DNA of 64,000 nt from Acidobacteriota bacterium (GTDB lineage Bacteria > Acidobacteriota > Vicinamibacteria > Vicinamibacterales > UBA2999): NCBI GenBank assembly GCA_018000455.1, contig JAGNJW010000020.1:1-64000 (forward strand), read 5' to 3'. The translations under genes and the position numbers were made by a program. Of the stretch, positions 33,970-44,572 are shown one piece after another (position 1 is the first letter of the stretch; every line of letters starts with the position of its first letter). The notes beneath the pieces are model-generated. The model had not been told where the DNA came from. It saw only the letters and a list, made by a program, of their open reading frames with translations, and searched no databases.

Positions 33970-35691
33970 ATGCGCTACGGCGTGCTCGCGGTGGACTATG
34001 ACGGCACCCTCTCGGAGGACGGGCACCTGTCGGACGATATCCGTCTGGCGCTCGACGCCACTAGAGAGGCCGACGTCACGATCGTGCTCGTGACGGGCCG
34101 GCGCCTGTCCGAGTTGCGCCGGGTGGCCGGCGATCTGACGTTCGCCGACGCCATCGTCGGCGAGAACGGCGCCGTCATCACATTTCCGGCCAGCGGCCGG
34201 TCGATGCGGCTCCACGGCCCGCCACCGCCGGCCTTCCAGGACGAACTTCGTGCCCGCGGCGTGGACTCGACGACCGGCGAGTGCGTCGTCGAGACAACGG
34301 CCGAGGCGGCCAGCACCGTGCTCGACGTGGTTCGCGAACAGGAACTGCCGCTCGTGCTCGCCTTCAACCGCGCGCGGCTGATGATCCTCCCTCAGGCCGT
34401 CAGCAAGGCGACGGGGCTGCGCGAAGCCCTGTCGACGCTACGTCTGTCGACACACAACACCCTGGCCATCGGCGATGCCGAGAACGACCACGCGCTGCTC
34501 GAAGCGTCCGAAGTCGGCGCCGCCGTCCGCTGGGGCTCTGCCGCGCTGGCGCGCGTCGCCGATCTCGTCGTCGAGGGCCGCGGACCTGCCGACACCGCCA
34601 AGTTCCTGCGCGCGCGGGCCGCCGATCGCAACCTGCCGGCGACCAACGGCCGGCGCAGTGTGCTCCTGGGCCACGACCAGCAACGCCCGCTCAGTCTCGC
34701 CGTCCGCGACCGTAACGTCCTGGTGAGCGGCGACCCGCGATCGGGGAAGTCGTGGGTAGCCGGGCTGTTGAGTGAGCAGCTCATGCTGGCCCGCTACGCG
34801 GTGGCGATTGTCGACCCCGAGGGTGACTACCGCGCGCTCGAAGCGCTGCCGGGCGTGCGCATCGTCGGTGAGGATCGCCCGCCGGGTCCGGGTGAACTGG
34901 AGCGAGCCTTCCGCTTCCCCGATGGCGGACTCATCATCGACCTCTCGCATGTGCCCTACACGCAGAAGCTCGACAGCATGCGCGCCATCCTGCCGGCGCT
35001 GGCACGTCTGCGGCGGGTGCGCGGCCTCCCGCATCGCATCGTGGTCGACGAAGCGCACTACTTCCTGCGTGACGTCGACGCCGAAGTGACCGAGGACCTC
35101 ACGCACGGTGGCTACACCCTGGTCACCTACCGCCCCACCGATCTCGACGATGGCGTGATGCGTCAGATCGGCGTCATCATCGCCACCCGCCACACCGACC
35201 CCCGCGAGGCCGCCGCGCTGGCGCGCTGGGCCTCGGTCGACGCGGCGCGGCTGGCCTCGGTGCTGGCCACGCTCAGTGTTTCCGAGGCCGTGCTCCTGCC
35301 GACCGCCGAGGAACCCGGGGCCGACCTGGTGCGCTTCAAAGTCGCGCCGCGCCTGACCGCGCACGTGCGTCATCGGCACAAGTACGCCGACCTGCCGGTG
35401 CCACGGCCGCTGCAGTTCGTCTTCAGCCGCGCTCCGGGCCAGCCGGCCGCCGCGTCGCTGGCCGGCCTGGCCGCCATCCTCGAGCAACTGGTGCCGGCCG
35501 CCCTCGAACACCACCTGCGCCATCACGACTTCTCACGCTGGCTGTCGGAAGTGTTCCGCGATGAGGCGCTCGCGCACGCCGTGCGCGAGGTCGAGCGCGG
35601 ATGGATCTCGAGGCGTCATCCCGACGCCGCTGGCGCCATCGTCGGCGCCATCCGCGAGCGATATGATCTGAAAGACTCGCCGCCGCGATGA
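33970..35691 (+). CDS. HAD hydrolase fused to HerA/FtsK-like ATPase
   Basis: A 573-residue two-part protein. Residues 1-215 are a HAD-IIB (Cof-type) phosphatase with VDYDGTLSEDGHLS near 8, LVTGRRLSEL near 40 and IGDAENDHALLEAS near 160; the cap region is shorter than in typical Cof enzymes. Residues about 230-440 are a P-loop ATPase with SGDPRSGKSWVAGLL near 250 and HRIVVDEAHYFL near 357, resembling HerA/DUF87 motors. The C-terminal 130 residues are unassigned. GGAGGAG sets the start. The next gene overlaps by four bases, so coupling is likely. Confidence 0.78.
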   Translation: MRYGVLAVDYDGTLSEDGHLSDDIRLALDATREADVTIVLVTGRRLSELRRVAGDLTFADAIVGENGAVITFPASGRSMRLHGPPPPAFQDELRARGVDSTTGECVVETTAEAASTVLDVVREQELPLVLAFNRARLMILPQAVSKATGLREALSTLRLSTHNTLAIGDAENDHALLEASEVGAAVRWGSAALARVADLVVEGRGPADTAKFLRARAADRNLPATNGRRSVLLGHDQQRPLSLAVRDRNVLVSGDPRSGKSWVAGLLSEQLMLARYAVAIVDPEGDYRALEALPGVRIVGEDRPPGPGELERAFRFPDGGLIIDLSHVPYTQKLDSMRAILPALARLRRVRGLPHRIVVDEAHYFLRDVDAEVTEDLTHGGYTLVTYRPTDLDDGVMRQIGVIIATRHTDPREAAALARWASVDAARLASVLATLSVSEAVLLPTAEEPGADLVRFKVAPRLTAHVRHRHKYADLPVPRPLQFVFSRAPGQPAAASLAGLAAILEQLVPAALEHHLRHHDFSRWLSEVFRDEALAHAVREVERGWISRRHPDAAGAIVGAIRERYDLKDSPPR

Positions 35692-36929
35692 CCGCCCTCG
35701 ACCATGCCCCCGGACTCGCCATTGCTGCGCTCGCCGGCGCCGTCATCGGACTCGAGCGGCAGTGGTCCGGACATGCCGACGGTCCGACGGCGCACTTCGC
35801 CGGCTTCCGCACCTTCACATTGCTGGGCCTGGTCGGTGGCATCGCCGGCGGCCTGATCGACGGCGCGCCCGGCCTGGCCGTGGTCCTGGTCGGCGGCGCG
35901 GCGGCGTTGGTGGTCGCGGCCTACGTCGCCGCCAGCCGCACCGACATCGACGGTACGACCGAAGTGGCGGCCATGGTGGTGCTGGCGGCCGGCACGCTGG
36001 CAGGCGCGGGGCAGCTGCGGCTCGCCAGCGGACTGGCCGCCTTCACGGGTCTACTGCTGGTCGAGAAGTCGGGCCTGCATGCATTGGTCGCCCGCCTGGC
36101 CGGCGGCGACCTGCGTGCCGGCATCCGCTTCGCCGCCATGGCGCTCATCGTGCTACCGCTCGTGCCGGTGGGTCCGTACGGTCCCGCCCCCGGGTTCCGG
36201 CCACGGGAATTGTGGGCGCTGGTGCTCTTCTTCAGCGGCCTGAATTTCGCCGGACACATCGCCCGCAAGGCCGTCGGCGCGCGGCACGGCCTGTGGGTCG
36301 CCGGCGCCCTGGGCGGGCTCATCTCGTCGACCAACGTCACCCTCACCTTCGCGCGCACCAGCCGCGACGGCGACGCGCCGGGCCGCGCCCTCGGCGTCGG
36401 CGCGCTCTCAGCCAACCTCGTGCTCTTCCCGCGGGTGCTGGCGGCCACGGCAGTACTCAACTGGCCGCTGGCCCTCGCCCTGGTCCCGTGGATGCTCCCG
36501 CCGCTCATCATGCTGGGGGTGGTGACGGCGTGGGGGGTGTGGCGGACGCCGGACGGACATCGGGCCCCGAGCACCTCGGAGAACCCGCTGCGGGTGGGCG
36601 CCGCGCTGCAGATGGCGGTGCTCTTCCAGATCGTCATCTACATCGTCGACGCGGCCCAGGCGTGGTTCGGCCAGGCCGGCCTGCTGACCTCTGCCGCCGC
36701 ACTCGGCCTCACCGACGTCGACGCACTCACGGTCACGATGGCACGCGGCGTCAGCGCCCGGGCCGGGATCGAAGACGCGGCACGCGCCATCGCCGTCGGC
36801 GTCCTGGCCAACACGGTCCTCAAGGGCGGCATTGCCGTCGTCGTGGGGCGCGGAGCGTTCCGCGCCATCACGGCCGCGACGCTGGCGGGGGTCGGCGCGC
36901 TGCTGGCCGCGCTGCTGCTCGTTGGCTGA
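35688..36929 (+). CDS. MgtC/DUF4010 family membrane protein
   Basis: A 413-residue protein with about eleven hydrophobic segments. The N-terminal part has MgtC-like sequence (AALAGAVIGLERQWSGH, AGFRTFTLLGLVGGIAGGL) and the rest is DUF4010 (LVLFFSGLNFAGHIARKAVG near 180, GLISSTNVTLTFARTSR near 210). Proteins of this architecture are of unknown transport function; MgtC itself is linked to survival at low magnesium. The ATG overlaps the stop of the HAD-ATPase gene. Confidence 0.8.
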   Translation: MTALDHAPGLAIAALAGAVIGLERQWSGHADGPTAHFAGFRTFTLLGLVGGIAGGLIDGAPGLAVVLVGGAAALVVAAYVAASRTDIDGTTEVAAMVVLAAGTLAGAGQLRLASGLAAFTGLLLVEKSGLHALVARLAGGDLRAGIRFAAMALIVLPLVPVGPYGPAPGFRPRELWALVLFFSGLNFAGHIARKAVGARHGLWVAGALGGLISSTNVTLTFARTSRDGDAPGRALGVGALSANLVLFPRVLAATAVLNWPLALALVPWMLPPLIMLGVVTAWGVWRTPDGHRAPSTSENPLRVGAALQMAVLFQIVIYIVDAAQAWFGQAGLLTSAAALGLTDVDALTVTMARGVSARAGIEDAARAIAVGVLANTVLKGGIAVVVGRGAFRAITAATLAGVGALLAALLLVG

Positions 36930-37094
36930 TCGAAGGCTGACCGAGGGCGGATCCTCCGTGCACGCGGCGGGATATGTCGCGCTACCATCAGGTGTGCCGC
37001 GACACCAGCGCCTCAGCCGCGACCATTCCCTGCGGCAAGACGTTTGTCCCTGCGGCACGACGTTTGCGACAACCAGCCCTCGGGAGTGATCGCC

Positions 37095-37628
37095 ATGACG
37101 ACGTTTCTTCGCCGCCTGCTCGCTGCACTGGCCCTCGACCCGCGAGTGTTCGAAGAGGTCGAGGCCGATCGGCGTGCCACTGGTCAGGCGCTCGCCGTGG
37201 TGCTCGCCGCCGCCGTGGGCGCCGGCATCGGCAATGCCGGACTTGGCGATGGCGCCACGACGGTGATGATCGTCGCCGCGCTCGGGTCGGTGGTGGCGTG
37301 GTTCGCCTGGGCCTCGCTCCTCTATCTCATTGGCTCGAAGATCCTGCCGGAACCGACGACCTCCGTCGATCTCGGCCAGGTGCTGCGTACGCTCGGATTC
37401 GCCGCCGCACCCGGCATCTTCCGAGCCTTCGAGATCTTTGGCGGGACGCGATGGTTCGTGCTGCCACTGACGTCGGTGTGGATGGTGTGGGCGATGGTCA
37501 TCGCCATCCGCCAGGCCTTCGATTACACCAACACGACGCGCGCGGTAGCACTCAGCCTGCTCGGCTGGGCGATCACGGTCGGCGTGGCGCTGGTGGTGGG
37601 CCTGCTGATGGCGCGGCCGGTGTCCTGA
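37095..37628 (+). CDS. YIP1-family small membrane protein
   Basis: A 177-residue protein with a short cytoplasmic start and about five membrane segments (about 33-50, 55-80, 105-122, 125-140, 155-175). The pattern FLRRLLAALALDPRVFEEVEADR followed by LRTLGFAAAPGIFRAFEIFGG near residue 98 is typical of bacterial YIP1-domain proteins, which have no established role. GGGAG 8 bases before the ATG sets the start. Confidence 0.68.
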   Translation: MTTFLRRLLAALALDPRVFEEVEADRRATGQALAVVLAAAVGAGIGNAGLGDGATTVMIVAALGSVVAWFAWASLLYLIGSKILPEPTTSVDLGQVLRTLGFAAAPGIFRAFEIFGGTRWFVLPLTSVWMVWAMVIAIRQAFDYTNTTRAVALSLLGWAITVGVALVVGLLMARPVS

Positions 37629-37661
37629 TCGCCTTGGCGGCAGGAGTATCGCCGCCGGCCG

Positions 37662-37883
37662 CTACGCCGCCGACGGCTTGACGTAGTGCCCCGACGCCGT
37701 CTGACAGAGATATCCGGCCTTGACGAGGCGTTCGAGCACGGCGCCGCACATGCGCGGCTCGAGCGCCCACAGCCGCTGGGCCTGGTCGACCGTGAGCGTC
37801 AGGCCTGGCATCTCCTCGAACTCCTGGCGCACCGTGATGACCAACGACTCGATGTCGTGCTTCCGGGGAATCGCGTGAGCCAT
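37662..37883 (-). CDS. Small winged-helix-like hypothetical protein
   Basis: A 73-residue protein. LTVDQAQRLWALEPRMCGAV looks like the recognition part of a small winged helix, followed by LERLVKAGYLCQTASGHYVK, a wing-like end. It may bind DNA or act as a small regulator; no family name is certain. AGGAGG lies five bases before the ATG, a strong start. Confidence 0.65.
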   Translation of the reverse strand: MAHAIPRKHDIESLVITVRQEFEEMPGLTLTVDQAQRLWALEPRMCGAVLERLVKAGYLCQTASGHYVKPSAA

Positions 37884-38018
37884 GATTGCCTCCTCACAAG
37901 GGTTCCAACGAACTCCAGCGAAACGCGTGCCACGCCGGCGTGTGCGCCTGGGCAGTCTTCTGCATGAGCGGCGCCTCCCAGGCCACGTCGCGATCGCGGA
38001 AATTTCCGCGCACCGGTC

Positions 38019-39959
38019 TCAGCCGCGTCCGGACGGCGCGACTGGCAGATCAATCGTAACCTCCGTACCGGCCCCCGCGATGCTGGAAATCGACAGCTGG
38101 CCACCATGTTCGTCGACGACACGTCTGGCAATCGGCAGGCCCAGACCGGTGCCGCGCGTTTTGGTCGTGAAGAACGGTTCGAGGCAGCGCGCCCGCACGT
38201 CGTCGGGCATCCCGGGACCTTCGTCGATGAAGCTCAGCCGGTAGCGATCGCCAACGCGCTGGCCAACGACGCGGACGACCCCCTGATGGCGCATCGCCTG
38301 TGCGGCATTCGTCATCAGGTTCAGTACGGCCCGCCCCATCTGCGCCGTGTCGATCCAGAGTTCCACATCCTCGCCGCTGACGTCGAACCGCAGGGGAGTG
38401 GCGGCCGGATCGCTGGCCACGAGGTTGATGGTTTCGCGCACGAGCGGCAGCACCGGAGCCCGGCGAAAGGTCGGCGGCGCCGGGCGAGCATAGACCAGCA
38501 GGTCGGCGACCAGGTGATCCAATGAGTCTACGCGGGTCAGCAAGTCGCCGAGCACTTTGCGATCCGACGAGTCGGAGGGAAAGCGTGTCTGGATGACCTC
38601 GACCACGCCGCGAATGGCCGCCAGTGGGTTGCGCACCTCGTGGGCGACCACCGCCGCCAGTTCACCGATCCGGGCCAGCGTCTGGCGCTCCCGTAGTAGA
38701 TGCTCGAGGCGCTTGGTCTCCGACAGATCGCGCAGGATGCCGGTGAACTTGCGTTGGCCGTTCACCGACGTCTCGCCGACCGCCAGGTAGAGCGGAAACT
38801 CGCTGCCGTCCTTGCGGCGGCCCCGGACCTCGCGGCCGATGCCAATGATGCGCCGCTCGCCGGTCTCGACATACCGGCGCAGGTAGCCGTCGTGACTGCG
38901 CGAGTCGTGCGGCGGCATCAGCATCGAGACGTTATTGCCGACGAGCTCGCTGGCGTGATAGCCGAACAGCTTCTGCGCCGCGGAATTCGACCACGACATA
39001 CGTCCGCCGGTATCGATGACCACGATGCCGTCGACGATGGTCTCGACGACCGCCTTGTGGAGCGCCTGCGTCTCTTCGAGTGCACCTTCGGCCACGGCCA
39101 AGCGTCCGGCCTGCGCCGAGGCGTGCGCCGCGAGCTGGTCGCGCGCGCGAGCCATGTCGGCGTGTGCGTGGGTGTAGGCCGTGACGTCCTTGCCCTCGGC
39201 CAGCAGGTAGGCGAGGTTTCCGCCGCCGTCGACGACCGGACGCACGCTGAAGTCCACGGTCACGCCGGCGCCAGTGGCGGCCACGTGCGTCGCCTCGAAG
39301 CGGTCGGCGTGGCCGGCGCCAGCAGCCGCGATCGCCGCCCGCAGCCGGTCGCGCTGGGCCGCGTCGTGGGCCCACCACGGCGTGTCCCAGAAGGGTCGCT
39401 CGACGACCTCGCCGCGCGTCGTGCCGACCAGGTCGAGCGCCGCGCGATTCACTTCGAGCACGCGGCCATCGACCCCCAACAGGCCGATGAACTGGAATGC
39501 GCAGTCGACCATCAGTTCGAAGCGCTCCTCCTTGAGACGCAGCTGGTCGACCGCGGCGGCGGCCGCCGCTCGCGCCTCGCATTCGGCAGCGACGAGGTGA
39601 TGGCGCTCGAGCAGCAGCGCAAAACGCGGCGACACCAGTTCGACCAGCGCCCGGTCGGCCGGCGCGAAGGGCGCCTCAGCCCCGCGCGCCACCTCGATGG
39701 CGCCCACGGCATGGCGCGCGGCACCGAGTGGCAGTCGCAGCACGCTCTCCCTGCCCGACGCCGGCGGGCCGAAGGTGGCGCCGAGCGTTCCCTCGGTGTC
39801 TGGCACGACGGCGCCGCGTGTGGCGCCGACGAGCGCGCACAGCCTGACGAGCAACGCCTGGCACAGCTCGCGGTCATCCGCGGCCGCGACGGTGCCGGCC
39901 GCCAGTTCGACGGCCGCCGCCAGCCGCCGCGAATCGAAGTGGTCGAGGGTCGAAGACAT
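38019..39959 (-). CDS. PAS-domain sensor histidine kinase
   Basis: A 646-residue soluble kinase without membrane segments. Residues about 10-120 are GAF-like, two PAS domains follow (about 145-265 and 300-415), then a HisKA dimerisation domain with the phospho-acceptor His440 in VAHEVRNPLAAIRG, and an HATPase with LMTNAAQAM, DEGPGMPDD and TGLGLPIARRVVDEHGG. Its partner is almost certainly the divergently encoded NtrC-type regulator at 40028; together they resemble NtrB/NtrC-like pairs. The signal is probably intracellular. TACACT lies 13 bases before the ATG. Confidence 0.9.
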   Translation of the reverse strand: MSSTLDHFDSRRLAAAVELAAGTVAAADDRELCQALLVRLCALVGATRGAVVPDTEGTLGATFGPPASGRESVLRLPLGAARHAVGAIEVARGAEAPFAPADRALVELVSPRFALLLERHHLVAAECEARAAAAAAVDQLRLKEERFELMVDCAFQFIGLLGVDGRVLEVNRAALDLVGTTRGEVVERPFWDTPWWAHDAAQRDRLRAAIAAAGAGHADRFEATHVAATGAGVTVDFSVRPVVDGGGNLAYLLAEGKDVTAYTHAHADMARARDQLAAHASAQAGRLAVAEGALEETQALHKAVVETIVDGIVVIDTGGRMSWSNSAAQKLFGYHASELVGNNVSMLMPPHDSRSHDGYLRRYVETGERRIIGIGREVRGRRKDGSEFPLYLAVGETSVNGQRKFTGILRDLSETKRLEHLLRERQTLARIGELAAVVAHEVRNPLAAIRGVVEVIQTRFPSDSSDRKVLGDLLTRVDSLDHLVADLLVYARPAPPTFRRAPVLPLVRETINLVASDPAATPLRFDVSGEDVELWIDTAQMGRAVLNLMTNAAQAMRHQGVVRVVGQRVGDRYRLSFIDEGPGMPDDVRARCLEPFFTTKTRGTGLGLPIARRVVDEHGGQLSISSIAGAGTEVTIDLPVAPSGRG

Positions 39960-40027
39960 CGCCGCGTCGCCGAGTGTACCTCTGCGGCGCCGGGGCGCGG
40001 GCGGCGGCGCCTCGCTATACTTGGGGG

Positions 40028-41413
<1,386 letters not shown>

Positions 41414-41526
41414 CGCACTGGCGGGGCGGCCTATCGGGGAGGAATCTTCCCCGCCGGCACGCGGACAACTGCGCGCCGACAGGGCGGGGCACGGGGTTCG
41501 GCCCGGAATGGTGCATCTCGCGGGGC

Positions 41527-41541
41527 GGCACGAGGGTTGCT
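41527..41541 (+). promoter_or_regulatory. Sigma-54-type promoter for the stress-protein operon
   Basis: GGCACG-AGGG-TTGCT places GG (41527-41528) and GC (41539-41540) exactly ten bases apart, matching the -24/-12 consensus with one change at the first base. It lies 90 bases upstream of the first universal stress gene and 114 bases after the NtrC-type regulator. Confidence 0.75.
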
Positions 41542-41630
41542 CCTCTGTTAGGGAAGAAGTCCTGGGCTGCCACGGCCGCTGGACCTCGGCCGCGTCCCTG
41601 CCCAATGCTGGCGGCGAAGGAGACTGACGC

Positions 41631-42569
41631 ATGTTGACCCTTTCTCGCGTCCTGTGTCCGACCGATTTTTCCGAGGTCTCGGTGAAAGCCGAGGCCTACG
41701 CGACGGCGCTCGCCAACCACTACGACGCCTCGCTTCACCTGCTGCACGTCGACCCGCCGATGCCGGTCATGGCGCCCTACGGCGAAATCCCCGTCGACAT
41801 CAGGATGTTCGAGGAACAGCGCGAGCGAGCGCTGGTCGACCTTGCCGCTGCCGGTGACCGCGCGCGTGCCAGCGGCGTCGACACCGAGACGTCGGTGCGC
41901 GGCGGACAGGCCGCCCGGGAGATCCTCGCGGCCGTCGAGGACCAGGCGGCCGACCTGCTCGTCATCGGCACGCACGGACGTGGCGGCGTCGAGCACCTGC
42001 TGCTCGGCTCGGTCGCCGAGAAGCTCGTGCGCCGGGCACCGTGTCCGGTGATGGTCGTGCCACCCGCCGCGAATCCGGAGACTGGCGTGCTCTTCTCGCG
42101 CATCCTGTGCCCGATCGACGGCTCGGCCGCGTCGGCCGACGCCGTGGCCTTCGCGCTGTCGCTGGCGCGCGAAACCGACGGTGAACTGACCCTGCTCTAC
42201 GTCGTGGAACCGGTGCCCGCGTCTGGCGAGTTCGGGGCGCTCAACACCGAGGAGTATCGCCGGCTCGGCGAGACGCACGCCCAGTCGGTCCTCACCGCCG
42301 CCGTGCTGCCCGAGACCCGGGAGTGGTGCCGCGTGCACGAACATGTCGCGTTCGGCAAACCCAGCGAGCGCATCCTCGACACCGCGCGCACCGGCCAGGC
42401 CGACGTCATCGTCATGGGCGTGCGCGGCCGCGGCGCGATCGATCTGATGGCCTTCGGCTCGACGACCAACGACGTCATCCGACGCGCGGCGTGCCCGGTG
42501 TTGGCGGTGCACCCGAAGGCCGCCGATCGCCGCCGCCTCGGCACCGCGCCCGCGGCGAAGCCGGTCTAG
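41631..42569 (+). CDS. Tandem universal stress protein (two UspA domains)
   Basis: A 312-residue protein of two UspA domains (about 1-145 and 155-295). Each domain ends with the ATP-binding motif: GTHGRGGVEHLLLGSVAEKL near residue 113 and GVRGRGAIDLMAFGSTTNDV near 264. Starts of each domain, ILCPTDFS-like RVLCPTDFSEVS and RILCPIDGSAASADA, match the family. Usp proteins bind ATP or cAMP and support survival under stress. AAGGAGA upstream sets the start. It is first in an operon with a single-domain Usp and a CBS protein, under a sigma-54-type promoter. Confidence 0.9.
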   Translation: MLTLSRVLCPTDFSEVSVKAEAYATALANHYDASLHLLHVDPPMPVMAPYGEIPVDIRMFEEQRERALVDLAAAGDRARASGVDTETSVRGGQAAREILAAVEDQAADLLVIGTHGRGGVEHLLLGSVAEKLVRRAPCPVMVVPPAANPETGVLFSRILCPIDGSAASADAVAFALSLARETDGELTLLYVVEPVPASGEFGALNTEEYRRLGETHAQSVLTAAVLPETREWCRVHEHVAFGKPSERILDTARTGQADVIVMGVRGRGAIDLMAFGSTTNDVIRRAACPVLAVHPKAADRRRLGTAPAAKPV

Positions 42570-42591
42570 CCGAACAGGGGGACACGGGGTC

Positions 42592-43065
42592 ATGAGCACG
42601 ATTGCCCTGCGCCACATCCTGGTGCCCACCGACTTCAGCGACTGCTCGACGGCGGCCCTGCGCTACGGGCTGGCCCTCGCCGAGCGCTTCGACGCGCACC
42701 TGCACGTGCTGCACACGGTGCAGAACCCGTTCGATCAGCCTTGGGCGGCGGAAGTCTACGCGGTCTCGGAGGCCGATTTCGAGAAGACGGCGCGGGCGGC
42801 GGCCGACACCGAGCTCGCCCGGCTGCTCGAACAGTCGGGGCGAAGGGCCGACCAGGTCACCTCGGCCACGACCGTCGGCACGCCGTTTCTCGCGATCGTC
42901 ACCTACGCGAAAGAGGCGCCCATCGATCTCATCGTCATGGGGACGCACGGCCGCGGGGCGTTGGCGCACCTGCTCATCGGCAGCGTCGCCGAGAACGTCG
43001 TACGCAAGGCACCCTGCCCGGTGCTGACCGTGCACCATCCCGAACACGAGTTCGTCGCGCCGTGA
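42592..43065 (+). CDS. Universal stress protein (single UspA domain)
   Basis: A 157-residue UspA-fold protein. It begins with ALRHILVPTDFSDCSTAALRYG and ends with VMGTHGRGALAHLLIGSVAENVVRKAPCPVLTV, which contains the G2xG9xGS nucleotide-binding motif. It lies 22 bases after the tandem Usp gene and 16 bases before the CBS gene, in the same direction, so it is part of the same operon. Confidence 0.9.
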   Translation: MSTIALRHILVPTDFSDCSTAALRYGLALAERFDAHLHVLHTVQNPFDQPWAAEVYAVSEADFEKTARAAADTELARLLEQSGRRADQVTSATTVGTPFLAIVTYAKEAPIDLIVMGTHGRGALAHLLIGSVAENVVRKAPCPVLTVHHPEHEFVAP

Positions 43066-43081
43066 GCGCCGGGGAGCCCTG

Positions 43082-43513
43082 ATGACCGCACCGCTGACCG
43101 TCGGAGACGTGATGACACGCGGCCCGTGGGTCGTCGACGACGACGCCCCCCTGCGCCAGGCGCGCAGCCTGATGGTCGATCACGAGATCCACCACCTCCC
43201 CGTCGTGCGCCGCGGGGCGCTGGTTGGCGTGCTGAGCGATCGCGACGTCAAACGGGCGCTCGACCCCGACCTTGGTCTGCCGCCGAAAGAGGAGCTGTTC
43301 GTGCGCGACGTGTGCGTGTTCGACGCCTACACCGTGCCGCCCGCCGAACCGCTCGAACGAGTACTGCGCGTGATGGCGTCACGGCACATCGGCTCGGCGC
43401 TCGTGACCGACGACGGCCGCCTGCTCGGCATCCTCACCGCGAGCGATGCCTGCCGCATCTTCGCGGACTTCCTGCGCGCGGCCAGCCAGCCGACGACCCT
43501 CGCCCACTCCTGA
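43082..43513 (+). CDS. CBS-domain-pair protein
   Basis: A 143-residue protein with two CBS motifs: VGDVMTRGPWVVDDDAPLRQARSLMVDHEIHHLPVV in the first half and VRDVCVFDAYTVPPAEPLERVL with LLGILTASDACRIFADFL in the second. CBS pairs bind adenine nucleotides and sense energy state. Its position after two Usp genes is a common stress-associated grouping. Confidence 0.87.
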   Translation: MTAPLTVGDVMTRGPWVVDDDAPLRQARSLMVDHEIHHLPVVRRGALVGVLSDRDVKRALDPDLGLPPKEELFVRDVCVFDAYTVPPAEPLERVLRVMASRHIGSALVTDDGRLLGILTASDACRIFADFLRAASQPTTLAHS

Positions 43514-43540
43514 AGGCCGTTGGCGGCCTCCGCGCGGCAG

Positions 43541-44302
43541 CTATCGTGCGTCGGGGTTGGCAATCCGTTCGAACAGCGCCGAGAGCCTGGCACGGGCCGT
43601 CGTGAGGCGCTCCGAGAGCTGGTCGAAGACGAAGGCGTGACCGGCCTGCGTCGCCTCGATGATCGGCACCTCGGCCTGCTGTGCGGCCTGCTCGAGCGAA
43701 GCGCGCCGCGCCTTGTCCTTGACGCGGGCGATGGCGCTGCGCGCGTCCTTGAGCAGCGCGCGCGTCTCGCGAAGGCCTTCATCCGCCATGCGAGCCTGGG
43801 CCGGGAACTCGGGATGCGGCGCGATCTTGCCGGCGCCGTGGCAGGACGCGCACTGTCCCTCCAGCGCCTTGGGAGAGAGCCGCATGCCGGCCGCTTCGCC
43901 GTGACAGGTGGTGCAGGTCGGGCCGTTCTTGTTGCCCGTCAGCAACAGCTCGTAGTGCTTGCTGCGCTGGAACGCCACGAGCGGGCCGGTGTGGCACGTG
44001 CCGCAGGTCTTCGGCAGATTCGTCGGGTGTACGGGGCTCGCCGGGTTCGTGCGCGCCAGGATGTCCTTGTGGGCGATGAACGGCTCGAACGATCGCGGAT
44101 CGCCGCCGTGGCAGGTCTCGCAGCCGACGTTGGCGCGGCCGTGTCCGGAGAGGTCCCACTCCGACAGGTGACTTGCCGACACCGAACCCGGATTGGCGAA
44201 ATGACAGTCGGCGCACCGGCTCTGCGTCTGTGCGTGCCCATCCGTTGCCACCATCAGCCCCGCAACCACGAGCGTGGCAACCCACCCAACCTGACGAACC
44301 AT
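43541..44302 (-). CDS. Exported pentahaem cytochrome c
   Basis: A 253-residue periplasmic protein with a signal peptide in the first 24 residues (MVRQVGWVATLVVAGLMV). Five CxxCH haem motifs follow in order: CADCH, CETCH, CGTCH, CTTCH and CASCH, between about residues 30 and 155. The C-terminal 95 residues are haem-free and helical (KDARSAIARVKDKARRASLE). The pattern resembles multihaem nitrite/tetrathionate-type or NapC-linked electron carriers, but no catalytic site is identifiable. A TATAAT box lies at about 44324-44329 on this strand, with GGAGG before the ATG. The longer ORF to 44587 is untranslated leader. Confidence 0.88.
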   Translation of the reverse strand: MVRQVGWVATLVVAGLMVATDGHAQTQSRCADCHFANPGSVSASHLSEWDLSGHGRANVGCETCHGGDPRSFEPFIAHKDILARTNPASPVHPTNLPKTCGTCHTGPLVAFQRSKHYELLLTGNKNGPTCTTCHGEAAGMRLSPKALEGQCASCHGAGKIAPHPEFPAQARMADEGLRETRALLKDARSAIARVKDKARRASLEQAAQQAEVPIIEATQAGHAFVFDQLSERLTTARARLSALFERIANPDAR

Positions 44303-44572
44303 ATCGCGCCTCCGCCGGGAATTATACATGCTTGTGCCAAGCTCGCCGCACCACGAACGGCCGGCTACCCGCGGACGCCTCGTGGGTGGCGCGCGCCCGC
44401 ATGCGGGGCTGTTTTTCGCGCAGATCACGAATTTCTGCGCGCCGGGCCAGCGTCGCTGGGCTCCCTGCGACGACGTGTCGCAAGGGCGACGCGCTGACGT
44501 CGGTGCCCGCGACGGTTCTGGTACACTGGCGCGTCTGCGTAAACCGGCTGGCGCATCGCCGGGAAAGGCCCC

